A stretch of DNA of 64,000 nucleotides from Rugosimonospora africana (GTDB lineage: Bacteria; Actinomycetota; Actinomycetes; Mycobacteriales; Micromonosporaceae), in contig NZ_BONZ01000064.1 in the NCBI RefSeq assembly GCF_016862975.1, forward strand, positions 56,509-120,508, read 5' to 3'. This document shows positions 37,881 through 46,837 of this stretch, piece after piece. The notes beneath the pieces are model-generated. The model saw nothing but the letters and a program-made list of their open reading frames with translations, did no database searches and was not told the DNA's origin. The translations under genes and the position numbers were made by a program. The first letter of the stretch is position 1, and the number at the start of each line of letters is the position of its first letter.

Positions 37881-38600
37881 ATGGGCATGAGTACCCACAT
37901 CGGCGCCAAGCCCGGCGAGATCGCGCCCCGTGTCCTGCTCCCCGGCGATCCGCTGCGCGCGAAATGGATCGCCGAGACGTACCTCGAGGACGCCAAGTGC
38001 TACTCGAACGTGCGCAACATGTTCGGCTTCACCGGCACGTACCACGGCGTGTCCGTGTCCGTACAGGGCTCGGGGATGGGCATGCCCTCGGCGTCCATCT
38101 ACTACCACGAGCTGCTCTCCGACTACGGTGCCCGGGTTCTGATCCGGGTCGGCAGTTGCGGGGCGCTCACCGAGGAGCTGCAGTTGCGCGACGTCGTCGC
38201 GGCCAGCGCCTCGTCCACCGACTCGGCGATGAACCGGGTTCGGTTCGACGGTCTCATCGACTACGCCCCGGTGGCCAGCTTCGAGCTGCTGCGCAAGGCC
38301 GTGGACGTGGCCGCCGACAAGGAACTGCCGATGCACGTCGGCCAGGTGTTCGCCGCGGACGCGTTCTACACCGACCGCCCGGACCTGTTCGACCGACTGG
38401 CCGCGTACGGCGTACTCGCGGTGGAGATGGAGTCGGCGGCGCTGTACACGCTGGCGGCGCGGTTCCGGGCCCGGGCGCTCACCCTGCTGACGGTCAGCGA
38501 CCACATCAAAACCGGTGCGAGCACCAGCTCCCACGAGCGGGAGCAGACGTTCGCGCACATGGTCGAGGTCGCGCTCGACACCGTGGTCGCCGACGCCTGA
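37881..38600 (+). CDS. deoD: Purine-nucleoside phosphorylase, DeoD type
   Basis: A 239-residue hexameric-type phosphorylase that splits purine nucleosides to base and ribose 1-phosphate. It has the start [28 protein letters not shown] (read in two parts), [16 protein letters not shown] (phosphate/ribose), [19 protein letters not shown] (ribose-binding Met-Glu), and VSDHI with the catalytic Asp. Length equals E. coli DeoD. Start ATG 37881, or ATG 37887 which has AGGAT upstream. It follows tRNA-Ser(CGA) on the opposite strand. Confidence 0.97.
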   Translation: MGMSTHIGAKPGEIAPRVLLPGDPLRAKWIAETYLEDAKCYSNVRNMFGFTGTYHGVSVSVQGSGMGMPSASIYYHELLSDYGARVLIRVGSCGALTEELQLRDVVAASASSTDSAMNRVRFDGLIDYAPVASFELLRKAVDVAADKELPMHVGQVFAADAFYTDRPDLFDRLAAYGVLAVEMESAALYTLAARFRARALTLLTVSDHIKTGASTSSHEREQTFAHMVEVALDTVVADA

Positions 38601-38746
38601 GCCCGCAGTCGCCTGATCCGGCGGACACCAGAAATGGTGACCGCCGGGTCGCAGCTCTCGGGGGTGGGTTGGAGCGGCGACCCGGCGGGGTCAGCGGTGC
38701 CGGCGCGGATTCGAGCCGGCGGGCCGGGCATCATCCGGGCGATGCG

Positions 38747-39397
38747 TCATCCGGTCGATGATCCCGGGTTCGGCTGGCCGGTCGGGCGCAGCGGCTCGCA
38801 GGTCTTGACGGCGGCGGCGATCGCCGGATCGGCGGTGTTGAGGCGGCCGACCGGGCCCGACGACGGGACGGCGCCGTGCTCGCGGAGGCAGTTCAGGTAT
38901 GCGGCGTTGGCGCCGTTGTCGCCGCCCCGGAACCCGCCGCGCCCGCCGGCACCGAAGCTGGGTTCGACGCTCGCGCACGCCTGCTGGGCCGCCTCCCAGG
39001 TGGCCTGGGAGACGCCGGTCGGCGGCTGGCCGCCGTTGCCGAAGATGCCGCCGAAGCCGCCACCGAATCCACCTCCGGCGCCGTTCCCGCCGCGGGGGAA
39101 GCCGGACCGGGCGCCGGACGGGCGGACGGTGGGCCGGGCCGTCGGCCTACCGGAGCGGTTGAAGCCAGACGGGAACCCGCTCGGCCGGCCGCTGGGCAGG
39201 GTGATGTGCACGCCGTGCTGGTTCAGGCAGCTGATGTACGCCTGCAGCTGCTGCTGTCCTCCGCTCGGTGCGCCGCCGGGCGTGGCGCCGCTCGCCGGCT
39301 TGGATCCGCCGCCACAACCGGCCAGTCCCGCCGCCAGCAGGGCCCCGGTCGTCGCCAATCCCAGTACCAGGCCGGTCATTCGCGTCCGGTACCTCAC
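38747..39397 (-). CDS. Gly/Pro/Arg-rich lipoprotein with paired cysteine motifs
   Basis: A 216-residue product with a signal peptide and lipobox GLAGCGG (Cys about 28). Two similar segments, YISCLNQHGVHI (about 54-65) and YLNCLREHGAVP (about 176-187), each end with a second cysteine region (QQACASV and VKTCEPL). These are two copies of a Cys-x(n)-Cys unit. A Gly/Phe/Pro/Arg-rich linker separates them. GTG 39397 has GGGAGG five bases upstream. It is divergent from the membrane-fusion/two-component/ABC cluster and shares its Gly/Phe-rich style, so it may be a secreted partner. Confidence 0.82.
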   Translation of the reverse strand: MRYRTRMTGLVLGLATTGALLAAGLAGCGGGSKPASGATPGGAPSGGQQQLQAYISCLNQHGVHITLPSGRPSGFPSGFNRSGRPTARPTVRPSGARSGFPRGGNGAGGGFGGGFGGIFGNGGQPPTGVSQATWEAAQQACASVEPSFGAGGRGGFRGGDNGANAAYLNCLREHGAVPSSGPVGRLNTADPAIAAAVKTCEPLRPTGQPNPGSSTG

Positions 39398-39586
39398 CGT
39401 GGCCTCCCATCACCGGTCCGCCCGAGTGGCCATGCTCACGCGGGGCGAGGTCATGCAACCGGCCGCGCCTCGATAGGGCGTCACACGTACCTCGAAAACA
39501 GCTCGGAATCTCCAGCCGGCCGCTTTGAGGTAGCTCCAAGGCGGCACTGAGCGAATCGCGACAACGAGCGGCAAGACTCCCGCGAT

Positions 39587-40945
39587 ATGAGGCTCGGACT
39601 GGGTGCCGTGCGGTTGCCGCGTACACGGGTGGCGCGTTGGACCACGGCGGGCGTGGCGGTGGTGGCGGCGGCAGCGGTCATCGCGGTGGTCATGGCCGGT
39701 GGACAGAGCGCCAGCCCGAAGGCCGCGGCCAGCACGATGTCGACGGTACGGCGCGGCACGGTGTCGCTGACCGCGTCGGCGGCCGGCACGATACAGGCGG
39801 TGGCGACCCGTGGCCTCAGCTTCGCGGTCAGCGGCACGGTCAGCGAGGTCGACGTGCGCCCGGGCCAATCGGTGACGGCCGGCCAGGTGCTGGCCCGCAT
39901 CGACAATGCCGACGCGCAGACCGCGGTCGACTCGGCTCAGGACGCCGTCGACTCGGCCCAGAACGCGCTCGACACGGCGGAGCAGACGCCCACACCGTCG
40001 ACCGGCGGGTGCATGGTCGCGGCCGCGTACCGGCCGGGGTCGGCCGGCGAACCGACCTCCTCCTCGCCGTCACCGAGCCCGACCAGCTCGCCCTCGCCGA
40101 CCAAGTCGCCGAGCCCGCCGTCCGGCGGCCACCCGTCGACCTCCCCGACGGCGCACCCGACCGCGACCGGTACCCGCACGCAGCCCCAGTCCGGCCAGCC
40201 GGGACGCGGAGCCGGTACCGGAACCGGAACCGGGGGCGCCCCGGGGGCCGGCAACGGTAGGGGCGGCTGCGGGTCGGCCGGTGGTTCGGGCGGCTCCGGC
40301 GGCTCCGGCGGGCGGGGCGGCTCCACCGACAGCGTGTTCTCCGCCCAGCAACAGCTCAACAACGCGCGGCTGGCGCTGACACAGGCGCAGGCGAAGCTGA
40401 CGGGTACGGTCATCACGGCGCCGGTCGCCGGCAAGGTGCTCTCGGTCGCCGGTACGGTCGGCGGCTCGGAAGCTCCCGGCAGCACCCCGTTCATCTCCCT
40501 CGGCGGGGTGAACGACACCGAGGTCACCGCACAGTTCACCGAGGCCGACGTGGCGCACCTCGCGATCGGCCAGCCGGCCGCGATCACGCTTCCGGACCGG
40601 GCCGGCCAGAAGTACACCGGGAAGGTCTCCCAGGTCTCCCCGGCCGGTACCACGTCCGGCCGGCTGGTCCGCTACGCCGTGCTGATCGCGTTCGACCAGG
40701 TGCCGGCTGACCTGCTGTACGGGCAGAGCGCCGACGTCGCGGTCACCACCCAGTCGGTGGACAACGTGCTGTTCGTGTCCTCGTCGGCGGTCACCGGCAT
40801 CGTGAACGACACCGGTACCGTGACGGTCCGGGAAAACGGGCACGACCAGCAACGGAACGTCCACATCGGACTCCGTGGCGACCAGTACACGGAAATCCAG
40901 TCGGGACTGTCCCAGGGCGACTCCGTGGTCGTCGGCGGCCGGTGA
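39587..40945 (+). CDS. HlyD/MacA-type membrane-fusion adaptor with low-complexity insert
   Basis: A 452-residue product with an N-terminal anchor (about 18-38). The first lipoyl half has VSGTVSEVDVRPGQSVTAGQ (about 83-102). The alpha-hairpin expected between lipoyl halves is cut down to one short helix (DSAQDAVDSAQNALDTAE). A Ser/Pro/Thr/Gly-rich insert of about 120 residues follows. A helix QQQLNNARLALTQAQAKL leads into the second half TVITAPVAGKVLSVAG. Beta-barrel and membrane-proximal domains follow. It heads the cluster with a response regulator, kinase and ABC exporter. Confidence 0.87.
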   Translation: MRLGLGAVRLPRTRVARWTTAGVAVVAAAAVIAVVMAGGQSASPKAAASTMSTVRRGTVSLTASAAGTIQAVATRGLSFAVSGTVSEVDVRPGQSVTAGQVLARIDNADAQTAVDSAQDAVDSAQNALDTAEQTPTPSTGGCMVAAAYRPGSAGEPTSSSPSPSPTSSPSPTKSPSPPSGGHPSTSPTAHPTATGTRTQPQSGQPGRGAGTGTGTGGAPGAGNGRGGCGSAGGSGGSGGSGGRGGSTDSVFSAQQQLNNARLALTQAQAKLTGTVITAPVAGKVLSVAGTVGGSEAPGSTPFISLGGVNDTEVTAQFTEADVAHLAIGQPAAITLPDRAGQKYTGKVSQVSPAGTTSGRLVRYAVLIAFDQVPADLLYGQSADVAVTTQSVDNVLFVSSSAVTGIVNDTGTVTVRENGHDQQRNVHIGLRGDQYTEIQSGLSQGDSVVVGGR

Positions 40946-40951
40946 GCCACC

Positions 40952-41641
40952 GTGGCCGCAACCCGGATCCTGGTCGTCGATGACGAACCGAACGTCTGTG
41001 AGCTGGTCGCCGCCACGCTGCGGCTGAGCGGCTACCAGGTGCGGATGGCGCACTCCGGGGAAGAGGCGCTGCGCGCGGCCGGGGAGTTCCTACCCCACCT
41101 GGTGGTACTGGACCTGGTCCTGCCGGACCTGCACGGGTACGAGGTGGCCCAGCGGTTGCGCGCCGGCGGGCGCACGCCGGTGCTGTTTATGACCGCGCGG
41201 GCCTGGACGGCCGAGCGCTCCGGCGGCCTGACCATCGGTGGCGACGACTGCGTGACCAAGCCGTTCAGCCTGGAGGATCTCGTGCTGCGCGTCGGCTCGG
41301 TGTTGCGGCGCAACGGCATCGGTACCGAGGGCCTGCTGCACTACGCCGATCTGGAGCTGGACGATGACGCTCGCGAGGTACGCCGGGCGGGCCGGCCCAT
41401 CGACCTGTCGCCGACCGAGTTCAACCTGCTGCGGTACCTGCTGACCAACGCCGGTCGGGTGGTCAGCAAGGCGCAGATCCTGGATCGGGTGTGGAGCTAC
41501 GACTTCGGTGGCGACGGCCGGATCGTGGAGTCCTATGTGTACTACCTGCGCCGGAAGATCGACCGAGCCGGGCCGGCGCTGATCCATACCGTGCGCGGCG
41601 TCGGGTACGCGCTGCGCCTGCCGCCCGCCGACAGGGCGTGA
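40952..41641 (+). CDS. OmpR/PhoB-family response regulator
   Basis: A 229-residue product. The receiver has acidic pocket VDDEPN, phospho-acceptor Asp about 53 in VVLDLVLPD, Thr in FMTARA, and Lys in VTKPF. A winged-helix effector follows with DLSPTEFNLLRYLLTNAGRVV, QILDRVWSYDF, and VESYVYYLRRKI plus TVRGVGYALR. GTG 40952 lies 6 bp past the adaptor stop. Its stop overlaps the GTG just before the kinase, so it is coupled to the kinase. It probably controls this export cluster. Confidence 0.96.
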   Translation: MAATRILVVDDEPNVCELVAATLRLSGYQVRMAHSGEEALRAAGEFLPHLVVLDLVLPDLHGYEVAQRLRAGGRTPVLFMTARAWTAERSGGLTIGGDDCVTKPFSLEDLVLRVGSVLRRNGIGTEGLLHYADLELDDDAREVRRAGRPIDLSPTEFNLLRYLLTNAGRVVSKAQILDRVWSYDFGGDGRIVESYVYYLRRKIDRAGPALIHTVRGVGYALRLPPADRA

Positions 41642-41643
41642 AG

Positions 41644-43440
41644 ATGCTGCGCCGGGCCGGACGGCTGCGGTCGTCGGCGCGGCGTGTCCGGCCGTGGCGC
41701 GAATGGACGCTCCGGACCCGGATGGTGGTGGCGATCGCCACGCTCGCCGCGATCGGCATCGTGGTCACCGACGTGGCCGGGATGCTGTTGCTGCGCGGCC
41801 AGCTCATCCACCGGATCGACGCCCAGCTGCAGGGCGAGCAGCGGCTGCTGTCCCGCAATGGCCTCAACCGCAACGCCGTCCCGCCGGCACGGCGGGGGCC
41901 GTTCGGACCGGATGCACGGTTCCTCGGGTACCACGCCGACGGAACGCCGGTCGCGAAACCGTCGGCGGACGATCCCGACCTCGGCGGGTTCACGGCACTG
42001 AAGGCCCATGCCGGTACGGATCCCTACACCGTCAACTCGTGGCGGGTGATGGTGACGTACCTTCCGGACACCGCGTTCGGCCCCGGGTACCTGGTCAGTG
42101 CGGTCTCCCTCGCCGACGTGCAGAGCACCGAAGACGAGTTGCTGCTCATCGACGTACCGGTCAGCGCCCTAGTGCTGGTGCTGATCGGGTTCGCCGCGGC
42201 GACCGTGGTGCGCATCGGGCTGCGCCCGCTGACCCGGATGGAACAGACCGCCGCCGAGATCGCGGCCGGGAACCTGCACCACGTGGCGCTGGAACCGGAC
42301 CGCCCCGGCGGCGCCCGGCTGTCGCGAGTGGACGATGCCGACCCGCACACCGAGTCCGGGCGCCTGGGCACCGCGCTGAACGGGATGCTCGGCCAGATCG
42401 AAAGCGCCCTGGCCGCCCGTACCGCGTCCGAACAGCGGCTGAGACAGTTCCTCGCGGACGCCTCCCACGAGCTGCGTACCCCGCTGACGTCCATCCAGGG
42501 TTTCGCCGAGCTGTACCGGCGCGGAGGCGCCCCGCCCGGCCCGGCGCTTGACGAGGCCATGGGCCGGATCGAGTCCGAGGTGAGCCGGATGCGGCTGCTG
42601 GTCGGCGATCTGCTGCTGCTGGCCCGGGTTGACGAGGAGCGGCCGCTGGAGCAGCACCCGGTGGATCTGCTGGAGGTGGCGGCCGACGCGGTACGCGACG
42701 CGCATGTGCGGGTACCCACCAGGTTCGTCGGGCTGGGCGCGTTGGACGACTCGTACGACACCTTTGAGCCGGTGACCGTCCTCGGCGACGAGCCGCGGCT
42801 GCGGCAGGTCGTGACGAACCTGGTCGCGAACGCCCTCGCGCACACGCCGGACGACGCGCGCGTCGAGGTACGGGTGGGCCGTCCACTGTCCCAGCTGGAC
42901 GCTTCCGACTGGTCTGGCTCGGCGCGTCTGACGCCGCGCCACGACCCAGACCAGTCGTCCGACCCGCCGGTCGCGGCGGTCGGCGCGGCCCTGCCGCCCG
43001 GGGAGCCGGTCGCCGCGCTGGAAGTCGTGGACACCGGCCCGGGCATGTCGCCGGAGGATGCCCGACGCGCCTTTGAACGGCTCTACCGCGCGGATCCGAG
43101 CCGGGTCCGCCACCAACCCGGGGCGCACGGCGGCGCCGGCCTCGGCCTGTCGATCGTGGCCGCGATCGTGCAGGCTCACGGCGGGCGGGTGGAGCTGTGG
43201 ACGGCGCCGGGTGAGGGGGCGAGGTTCCGGGTGCTGCTGCCCGCCCAGCCGGACCCGGACGACGAGCCGATCGCCGAAGACGATCCGGCCACCGGAGCTG
43301 AGCCAATCACCGAAGCTGAGCCGATCGCCGGAGCTGAGCCCGGCCCAGGCGACGAGCCGGCCCCGGGGGACGAGACGGTCGCGGCGGAGGCCGAACCCGG
43401 GGCGAGCCCCGAACTCCAAGGCAGTTCCGAGCAAATCTGA
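41644..43440 (+). CDS. Sensor histidine kinase
   Basis: A 598-residue membrane kinase. TM1 (about 22-46) and TM2 (about 165-188) enclose a sensor domain of about 115 residues. HAMP follows, then the H-box FLADASHELRTPLTSIQG. The catalytic domain has N-box RQVVTNLVANALAHTP, G1 VVDTGPGMSPED, F-box AFERLYRAD, and G2 GGAGLGLSIVAAIV. A loop of about 35 residues is inserted after the N box. The last 55 residues form an acidic tail built on repeated EPI-x-x-AEP units. ATG 41644 is preferred; GTG 41638 overlaps the regulator stop. Confidence 0.95.
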   Translation: MLRRAGRLRSSARRVRPWREWTLRTRMVVAIATLAAIGIVVTDVAGMLLLRGQLIHRIDAQLQGEQRLLSRNGLNRNAVPPARRGPFGPDARFLGYHADGTPVAKPSADDPDLGGFTALKAHAGTDPYTVNSWRVMVTYLPDTAFGPGYLVSAVSLADVQSTEDELLLIDVPVSALVLVLIGFAAATVVRIGLRPLTRMEQTAAEIAAGNLHHVALEPDRPGGARLSRVDDADPHTESGRLGTALNGMLGQIESALAARTASEQRLRQFLADASHELRTPLTSIQGFAELYRRGGAPPGPALDEAMGRIESEVSRMRLLVGDLLLLARVDEERPLEQHPVDLLEVAADAVRDAHVRVPTRFVGLGALDDSYDTFEPVTVLGDEPRLRQVVTNLVANALAHTPDDARVEVRVGRPLSQLDASDWSGSARLTPRHDPDQSSDPPVAAVGAALPPGEPVAALEVVDTGPGMSPEDARRAFERLYRADPSRVRHQPGAHGGAGLGLSIVAAIVQAHGGRVELWTAPGEGARFRVLLPAQPDPDDEPIAEDDPATGAEPITEAEPIAGAEPGPGDEPAPGDETVAAEAEPGASPELQGSSEQI

Positions 43441-43476
43441 GGTCAGTTCCCAGCGCTCACGTTCACGATATCGGCC

Positions 43477-44778
43477 ATGCGTGTGTGGCGTCGTCCGACA
43501 CTGTGGGTCAATGCCGGGCTGGGCGTGCTCGCCATTGCCGGTGCCCTGTGGGCATACCAGACCATAGCGGTCTCCCCATCCTCCGCCAACAGCCGCGGCT
43601 CCGGCAGCGCCCATGCCACGGTCGACACCGGACCGGTCACCGCGACCGTGTCCGCCTCCGGCACCGTACAGAGCGCGAACACGGCCGGGGCGGATTTCAT
43701 CACCGCCGGTACGGTCACCGAGGTCGACGTCAAGGTCGGCGACACCGTGACCAAGGGCCAGCAACTGGCCAAGGTGGATCCGAGCGCGGCTCAGGAGACG
43801 TTGAACACCGCGAAAGCCAACCTCCAGGCGGCGAAGGATTCGCTGTCCCGGGCGGAATCGTCGACGACCTCCGACGCGGCCACCATCTCGTCGGCCAATG
43901 CGCAGGTCGCCTCGGCACAGGCAACCGTGGACGCCGATCAGCGGGCGGTCAACGGCACGGTACTCACCGCGCCGATCGCCGGTACCGTGATCGCCGTCAA
44001 TGGCTCTGTGGGTAACCCGTCCGGCTCCGGCTCCTCCGCGACCTCCTCCGGCGGAGGATCCGGAGCCGGTGGGAGCGGCGGCGGTAACGGGGGCAACGGC
44101 GGTGGCGGTGGGGCCGGCGGATCCTCCTCGTCCTCCTCGTCCTCCTCCTCGTCGAGCAGCAGCTCGTCGGGCTTCGTGCAGATCGCCGACCTGACCAAGA
44201 TGCAGGTATCGGCGAGCTTCGCCGAGGCGGACGCCGCGAAGCTGAAGGTCGACCAGACCGCGAACATCACCTGGAGCGCCCTGTCCGGCGCCCGGGCCAC
44301 CGGGAAGGTGGCAACCATCTCGCCGACCGCGACCTCCTCGAGCGGGGTCAACTCGTACGCGGTGACGGTCAGCATGGACACAGTGCCGGACGGGGCGCGC
44401 ATCGGCCAGACCACCACGGTCCAGGTCACCACTGCCGAGGCGGACAACGTTCTGCGGGTACCGCTGGCGGCGGTGCGCAGTGCCGGCGGGGTGCACACGG
44501 TGCAGGTGGTGTCCGGGACCGGTACCAGCACGGTACGGATCCAGGTCGGCGTCACCGGCGACTCGTTCTACGAAGTGACGTCCGGGCTCACTCAGGGACA
44601 GACGGTCGAGTTGACGCCGGCGACCGGTACCGGCACGGCCGGCGGCACGGGTGCCGGCCGGTTCGGTGGCGCCGGCGGGTTCGGCGGGGCCGGCGGTCTG
44701 GGTGGCGCCGGCGGCTTCGGTGGCGGTGGCGCGGGCGGGTTCCGCGGCGGCGCGGGCGGCGGCAGGGCCGGCGGATGA
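43477..44778 (+). CDS. MacA-like membrane-fusion adaptor with poly-Ser insert and Gly-rich tail
   Basis: A 433-residue product with an N-terminal anchor (about 9-29) and lipoyl half TAGTVTEVDVKVGDTVTKGQ. A genuine helical hairpin (about 105-160, AKANLQAAKDSLSRAES and SSANAQVASAQATVDADQ) is followed by second half LTAPIAGTVIAVNGSVG. A Gly/Ser insert of about 60 residues, ending in a run of 17 serines, comes before the beta-barrel (GFVQIADLTKMQVSASF). The protein ends in a Gly/Phe/Ala-rich tail of about 45 residues. It overlaps the ATPase gene by ATGA, so this adaptor belongs directly to the transporter. Confidence 0.9.
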   Translation: MRVWRRPTLWVNAGLGVLAIAGALWAYQTIAVSPSSANSRGSGSAHATVDTGPVTATVSASGTVQSANTAGADFITAGTVTEVDVKVGDTVTKGQQLAKVDPSAAQETLNTAKANLQAAKDSLSRAESSTTSDAATISSANAQVASAQATVDADQRAVNGTVLTAPIAGTVIAVNGSVGNPSGSGSSATSSGGGSGAGGSGGGNGGNGGGGGAGGSSSSSSSSSSSSSSSSGFVQIADLTKMQVSASFAEADAAKLKVDQTANITWSALSGARATGKVATISPTATSSSGVNSYAVTVSMDTVPDGARIGQTTTVQVTTAEADNVLRVPLAAVRSAGGVHTVQVVSGTGTSTVRIQVGVTGDSFYEVTSGLTQGQTVELTPATGTGTAGGTGAGRFGGAGGFGGAGGLGGAGGFGGGGAGGFRGGAGGGRAGG

Positions 44779-45626
44779 GGCTCGGCAGGCGGATGAGCGC
44801 GAACCGACCGGCGGACGCGGGCCGGCAAATGAACCCCGACAGGCAGGGCGGCCACACCGTGACGGGCAACCGCCCCGTACCCGAGCAGTCCGGACTCGAG
44901 CGACCGGTGCTCGACGTACGGAACCTGATCAAGACGTACGGCGCCGGAGAGACCGCGGTACACGCCCTGCGCGGCGTGTCGCTGACCGTGCAGCGCGGCG
45001 ACTACGTCGCCATCATGGGCTCCTCCGGTTCCGGCAAGTCGACCCTGATGAACATCCTCGGCTGTCTGGACATCCCGACCTCGGGCCGGTACCTGCTCGA
45101 CGGGGTGGACGTGAGCCGGCTGTCGGATCGGCAGCTCGCCCTGGTACGCAACCGGAGGATCGGCTTCGTGTTCCAGTCGTTCAACCTGATCCCACGCACC
45201 AGCGCGCTGTCTAATGTGGAGTTACCCCTCGCGTACGCCGGACTGAAGTCCGCCGAGCGGCGGCGCCGGGCCCGCGCGGCCCTGGCGCTGGTCGGCCTGG
45301 CCGATCGGGAGAACCACGAACCCAACCAGCTCTCCGGCGGCCAGCAACAACGGGTCGCGGTGGCCCGCGCTCTGGTGACGGCACCGGCGCTGGTGCTCGC
45401 CGACGAACCGACCGGAAACCTGGACACCCAGTCGACCGCGGACGTGCTCGGCGTACTGGACCGGCTGAACCGCTCCGGTCGCACGATCGTGCTGATCACC
45501 CACGAGCCGGACGTCGCGGAGCACGCGCGCCGGCTGATCCGGTTGGTGGACGGGCGGATCGTCCAGGACGCCCGGCAGGCGCCGCTGCCGCAACCCCGAC
45601 ACCTGGCACAGGCGGTGGATGCGTGA
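44775..45626 (+). CDS. MacB/LolD-type ABC ATPase
   Basis: A 283-residue product with about 45 polar residues before the domain; a later start is possible. Walker A is MGSSGSGKSTLMNILG, Q-loop FVFQSFNLIPR, signature LSGGQQQRVAVARAL, Walker B LVLADEPTGNLDT, and H-loop LITHEPDVAEHA. The EPTGNLDT form marks the MacB/LolCDE type VII exporters. It is coupled at both ends (ATGA with the adaptor, GTGA with the permease). Confidence 0.96.
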   Translation: MRLGRRMSANRPADAGRQMNPDRQGGHTVTGNRPVPEQSGLERPVLDVRNLIKTYGAGETAVHALRGVSLTVQRGDYVAIMGSSGSGKSTLMNILGCLDIPTSGRYLLDGVDVSRLSDRQLALVRNRRIGFVFQSFNLIPRTSALSNVELPLAYAGLKSAERRRRARAALALVGLADRENHEPNQLSGGQQQRVAVARALVTAPALVLADEPTGNLDTQSTADVLGVLDRLNRSGRTIVLITHEPDVAEHARRLIRLVDGRIVQDARQAPLPQPRHLAQAVDA

Positions 45627-46828
45627 ATCTATTCGAGACCATCCGGTTCGCCATCCGCGGTGTCACCGCGAACAAGCTGCGTTCCGGGCTGACCGTGCTG
45701 GGCATGCTGATCGGCGTGGCCGCGGTCATCCTGCTGGTCGCGGTCGGCAACGGTTCGGCCAAGCAGGTGCAGGACCGCATCTCGCAACTGGGCAGCAGCA
45801 CGCTGACCATCAGCGGCGGCGGCCGGAGCACCGGCGCGACCACTCAGGACTTCTCGCTGACCAGCAGCCTGGTACCGGCGCTGAGCGACCACGGCACCGC
45901 TCCGCACGTCAAGAGCGTGTCGCCGGTCGTCACCACGTCCGAGGACACCGCGTACGAGGGCACCAGCCACACCGTTCCGCAGTTCATCGGCACGTACCCG
46001 TCGTACCTGTCGGCGGAGAACTACAGCGTCGCCAAGGGATCCGGGTTCACCCAGCAGGACGTGGACGAGGCCCGCAAGGTCGTCCTGATCGGCTCCACCA
46101 CCGCCGACGACCTGTTCGGTACGGTCAGCCCGATCGACCAGCAGGTGACCGTCAACGGCACGCTGTTCACCGTCATCGGCGTGCTGGGCAACAAGGACGG
46201 CACCGGTTTCACCGACCCGAACGATGTCGCGCTCGCGCCGCTGACCGCGGTGGAGGAGTCGTTGACCGGGTATGGTCCGCTCAACCAGATCATCGTGCAG
46301 GCGACCAGTTCGGACTCGGTGGACGCGGCGCAGACCGAAGTCACCGCCATCCTCAACGACAAGCTGCACGTGACCGACACCGCCAACGAACCTTTCCGGG
46401 TACTCAACGCGGCCCAGTTGCTGTCCACCCAGGCGGACACCGCGCAGACGTTCACCGTCCTGCTCGGTGCGGTCGCCGGCATCTCCCTGCTGGTCGGCGG
46501 CATCGGCATCACGAACATCATGATGGTCACGGTCACCGAACGGACCCGGGAGATCGGTATCCGCAAGGCACTCGGTGCGCCCCGCCGTACGGTACTGGCC
46601 CAGTTCCTGGTCGAGGCCACGGTGTTGAGCGTGATCGGTGGCCTGCTCGGAGTCGCCGCCGCGCTGATCGGCAGCCAGTTCACCATCGTCGGGGTCAAAC
46701 CCGTCGTGGTACCGGCCTCCATCCTGCTGGCCGTGGGGGTGTCTGTCGTGATTGGACTGTTCTTCGGCAGCTACCCGGCAAGCCGGGCGGCGGCTCTGCG
46801 ACCCATCGAGGCGCTTCGCTATGAATAG
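45623..46828 (+). CDS. MacB-like ABC permease (FtsX fold)
   Basis: A 401-residue product with the start NLFETIRFAIRGVTANKLRSGLTVLGMLIG in two pieces (cytoplasmic helix plus TM1). A large extracytoplasmic MacB_PCD-type domain (about 45-275) follows, then three helices in the FtsX domain. It has GGIGITNIMMVTVTERTREI, the coupling motif GIRKALGAPRR, and ends YPASRAAALRPIEALRYE. GTG 45623 overlaps the ATPase stop. It should pump or act mechanically with the adaptor; the substrate is unknown. Confidence 0.96.
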   Translation: MNLFETIRFAIRGVTANKLRSGLTVLGMLIGVAAVILLVAVGNGSAKQVQDRISQLGSSTLTISGGGRSTGATTQDFSLTSSLVPALSDHGTAPHVKSVSPVVTTSEDTAYEGTSHTVPQFIGTYPSYLSAENYSVAKGSGFTQQDVDEARKVVLIGSTTADDLFGTVSPIDQQVTVNGTLFTVIGVLGNKDGTGFTDPNDVALAPLTAVEESLTGYGPLNQIIVQATSSDSVDAAQTEVTAILNDKLHVTDTANEPFRVLNAAQLLSTQADTAQTFTVLLGAVAGISLLVGGIGITNIMMVTVTERTREIGIRKALGAPRRTVLAQFLVEATVLSVIGGLLGVAAALIGSQFTIVGVKPVVVPASILLAVGVSVVIGLFFGSYPASRAAALRPIEALRYE

Positions 46829-46837
46829 GGATGCACG

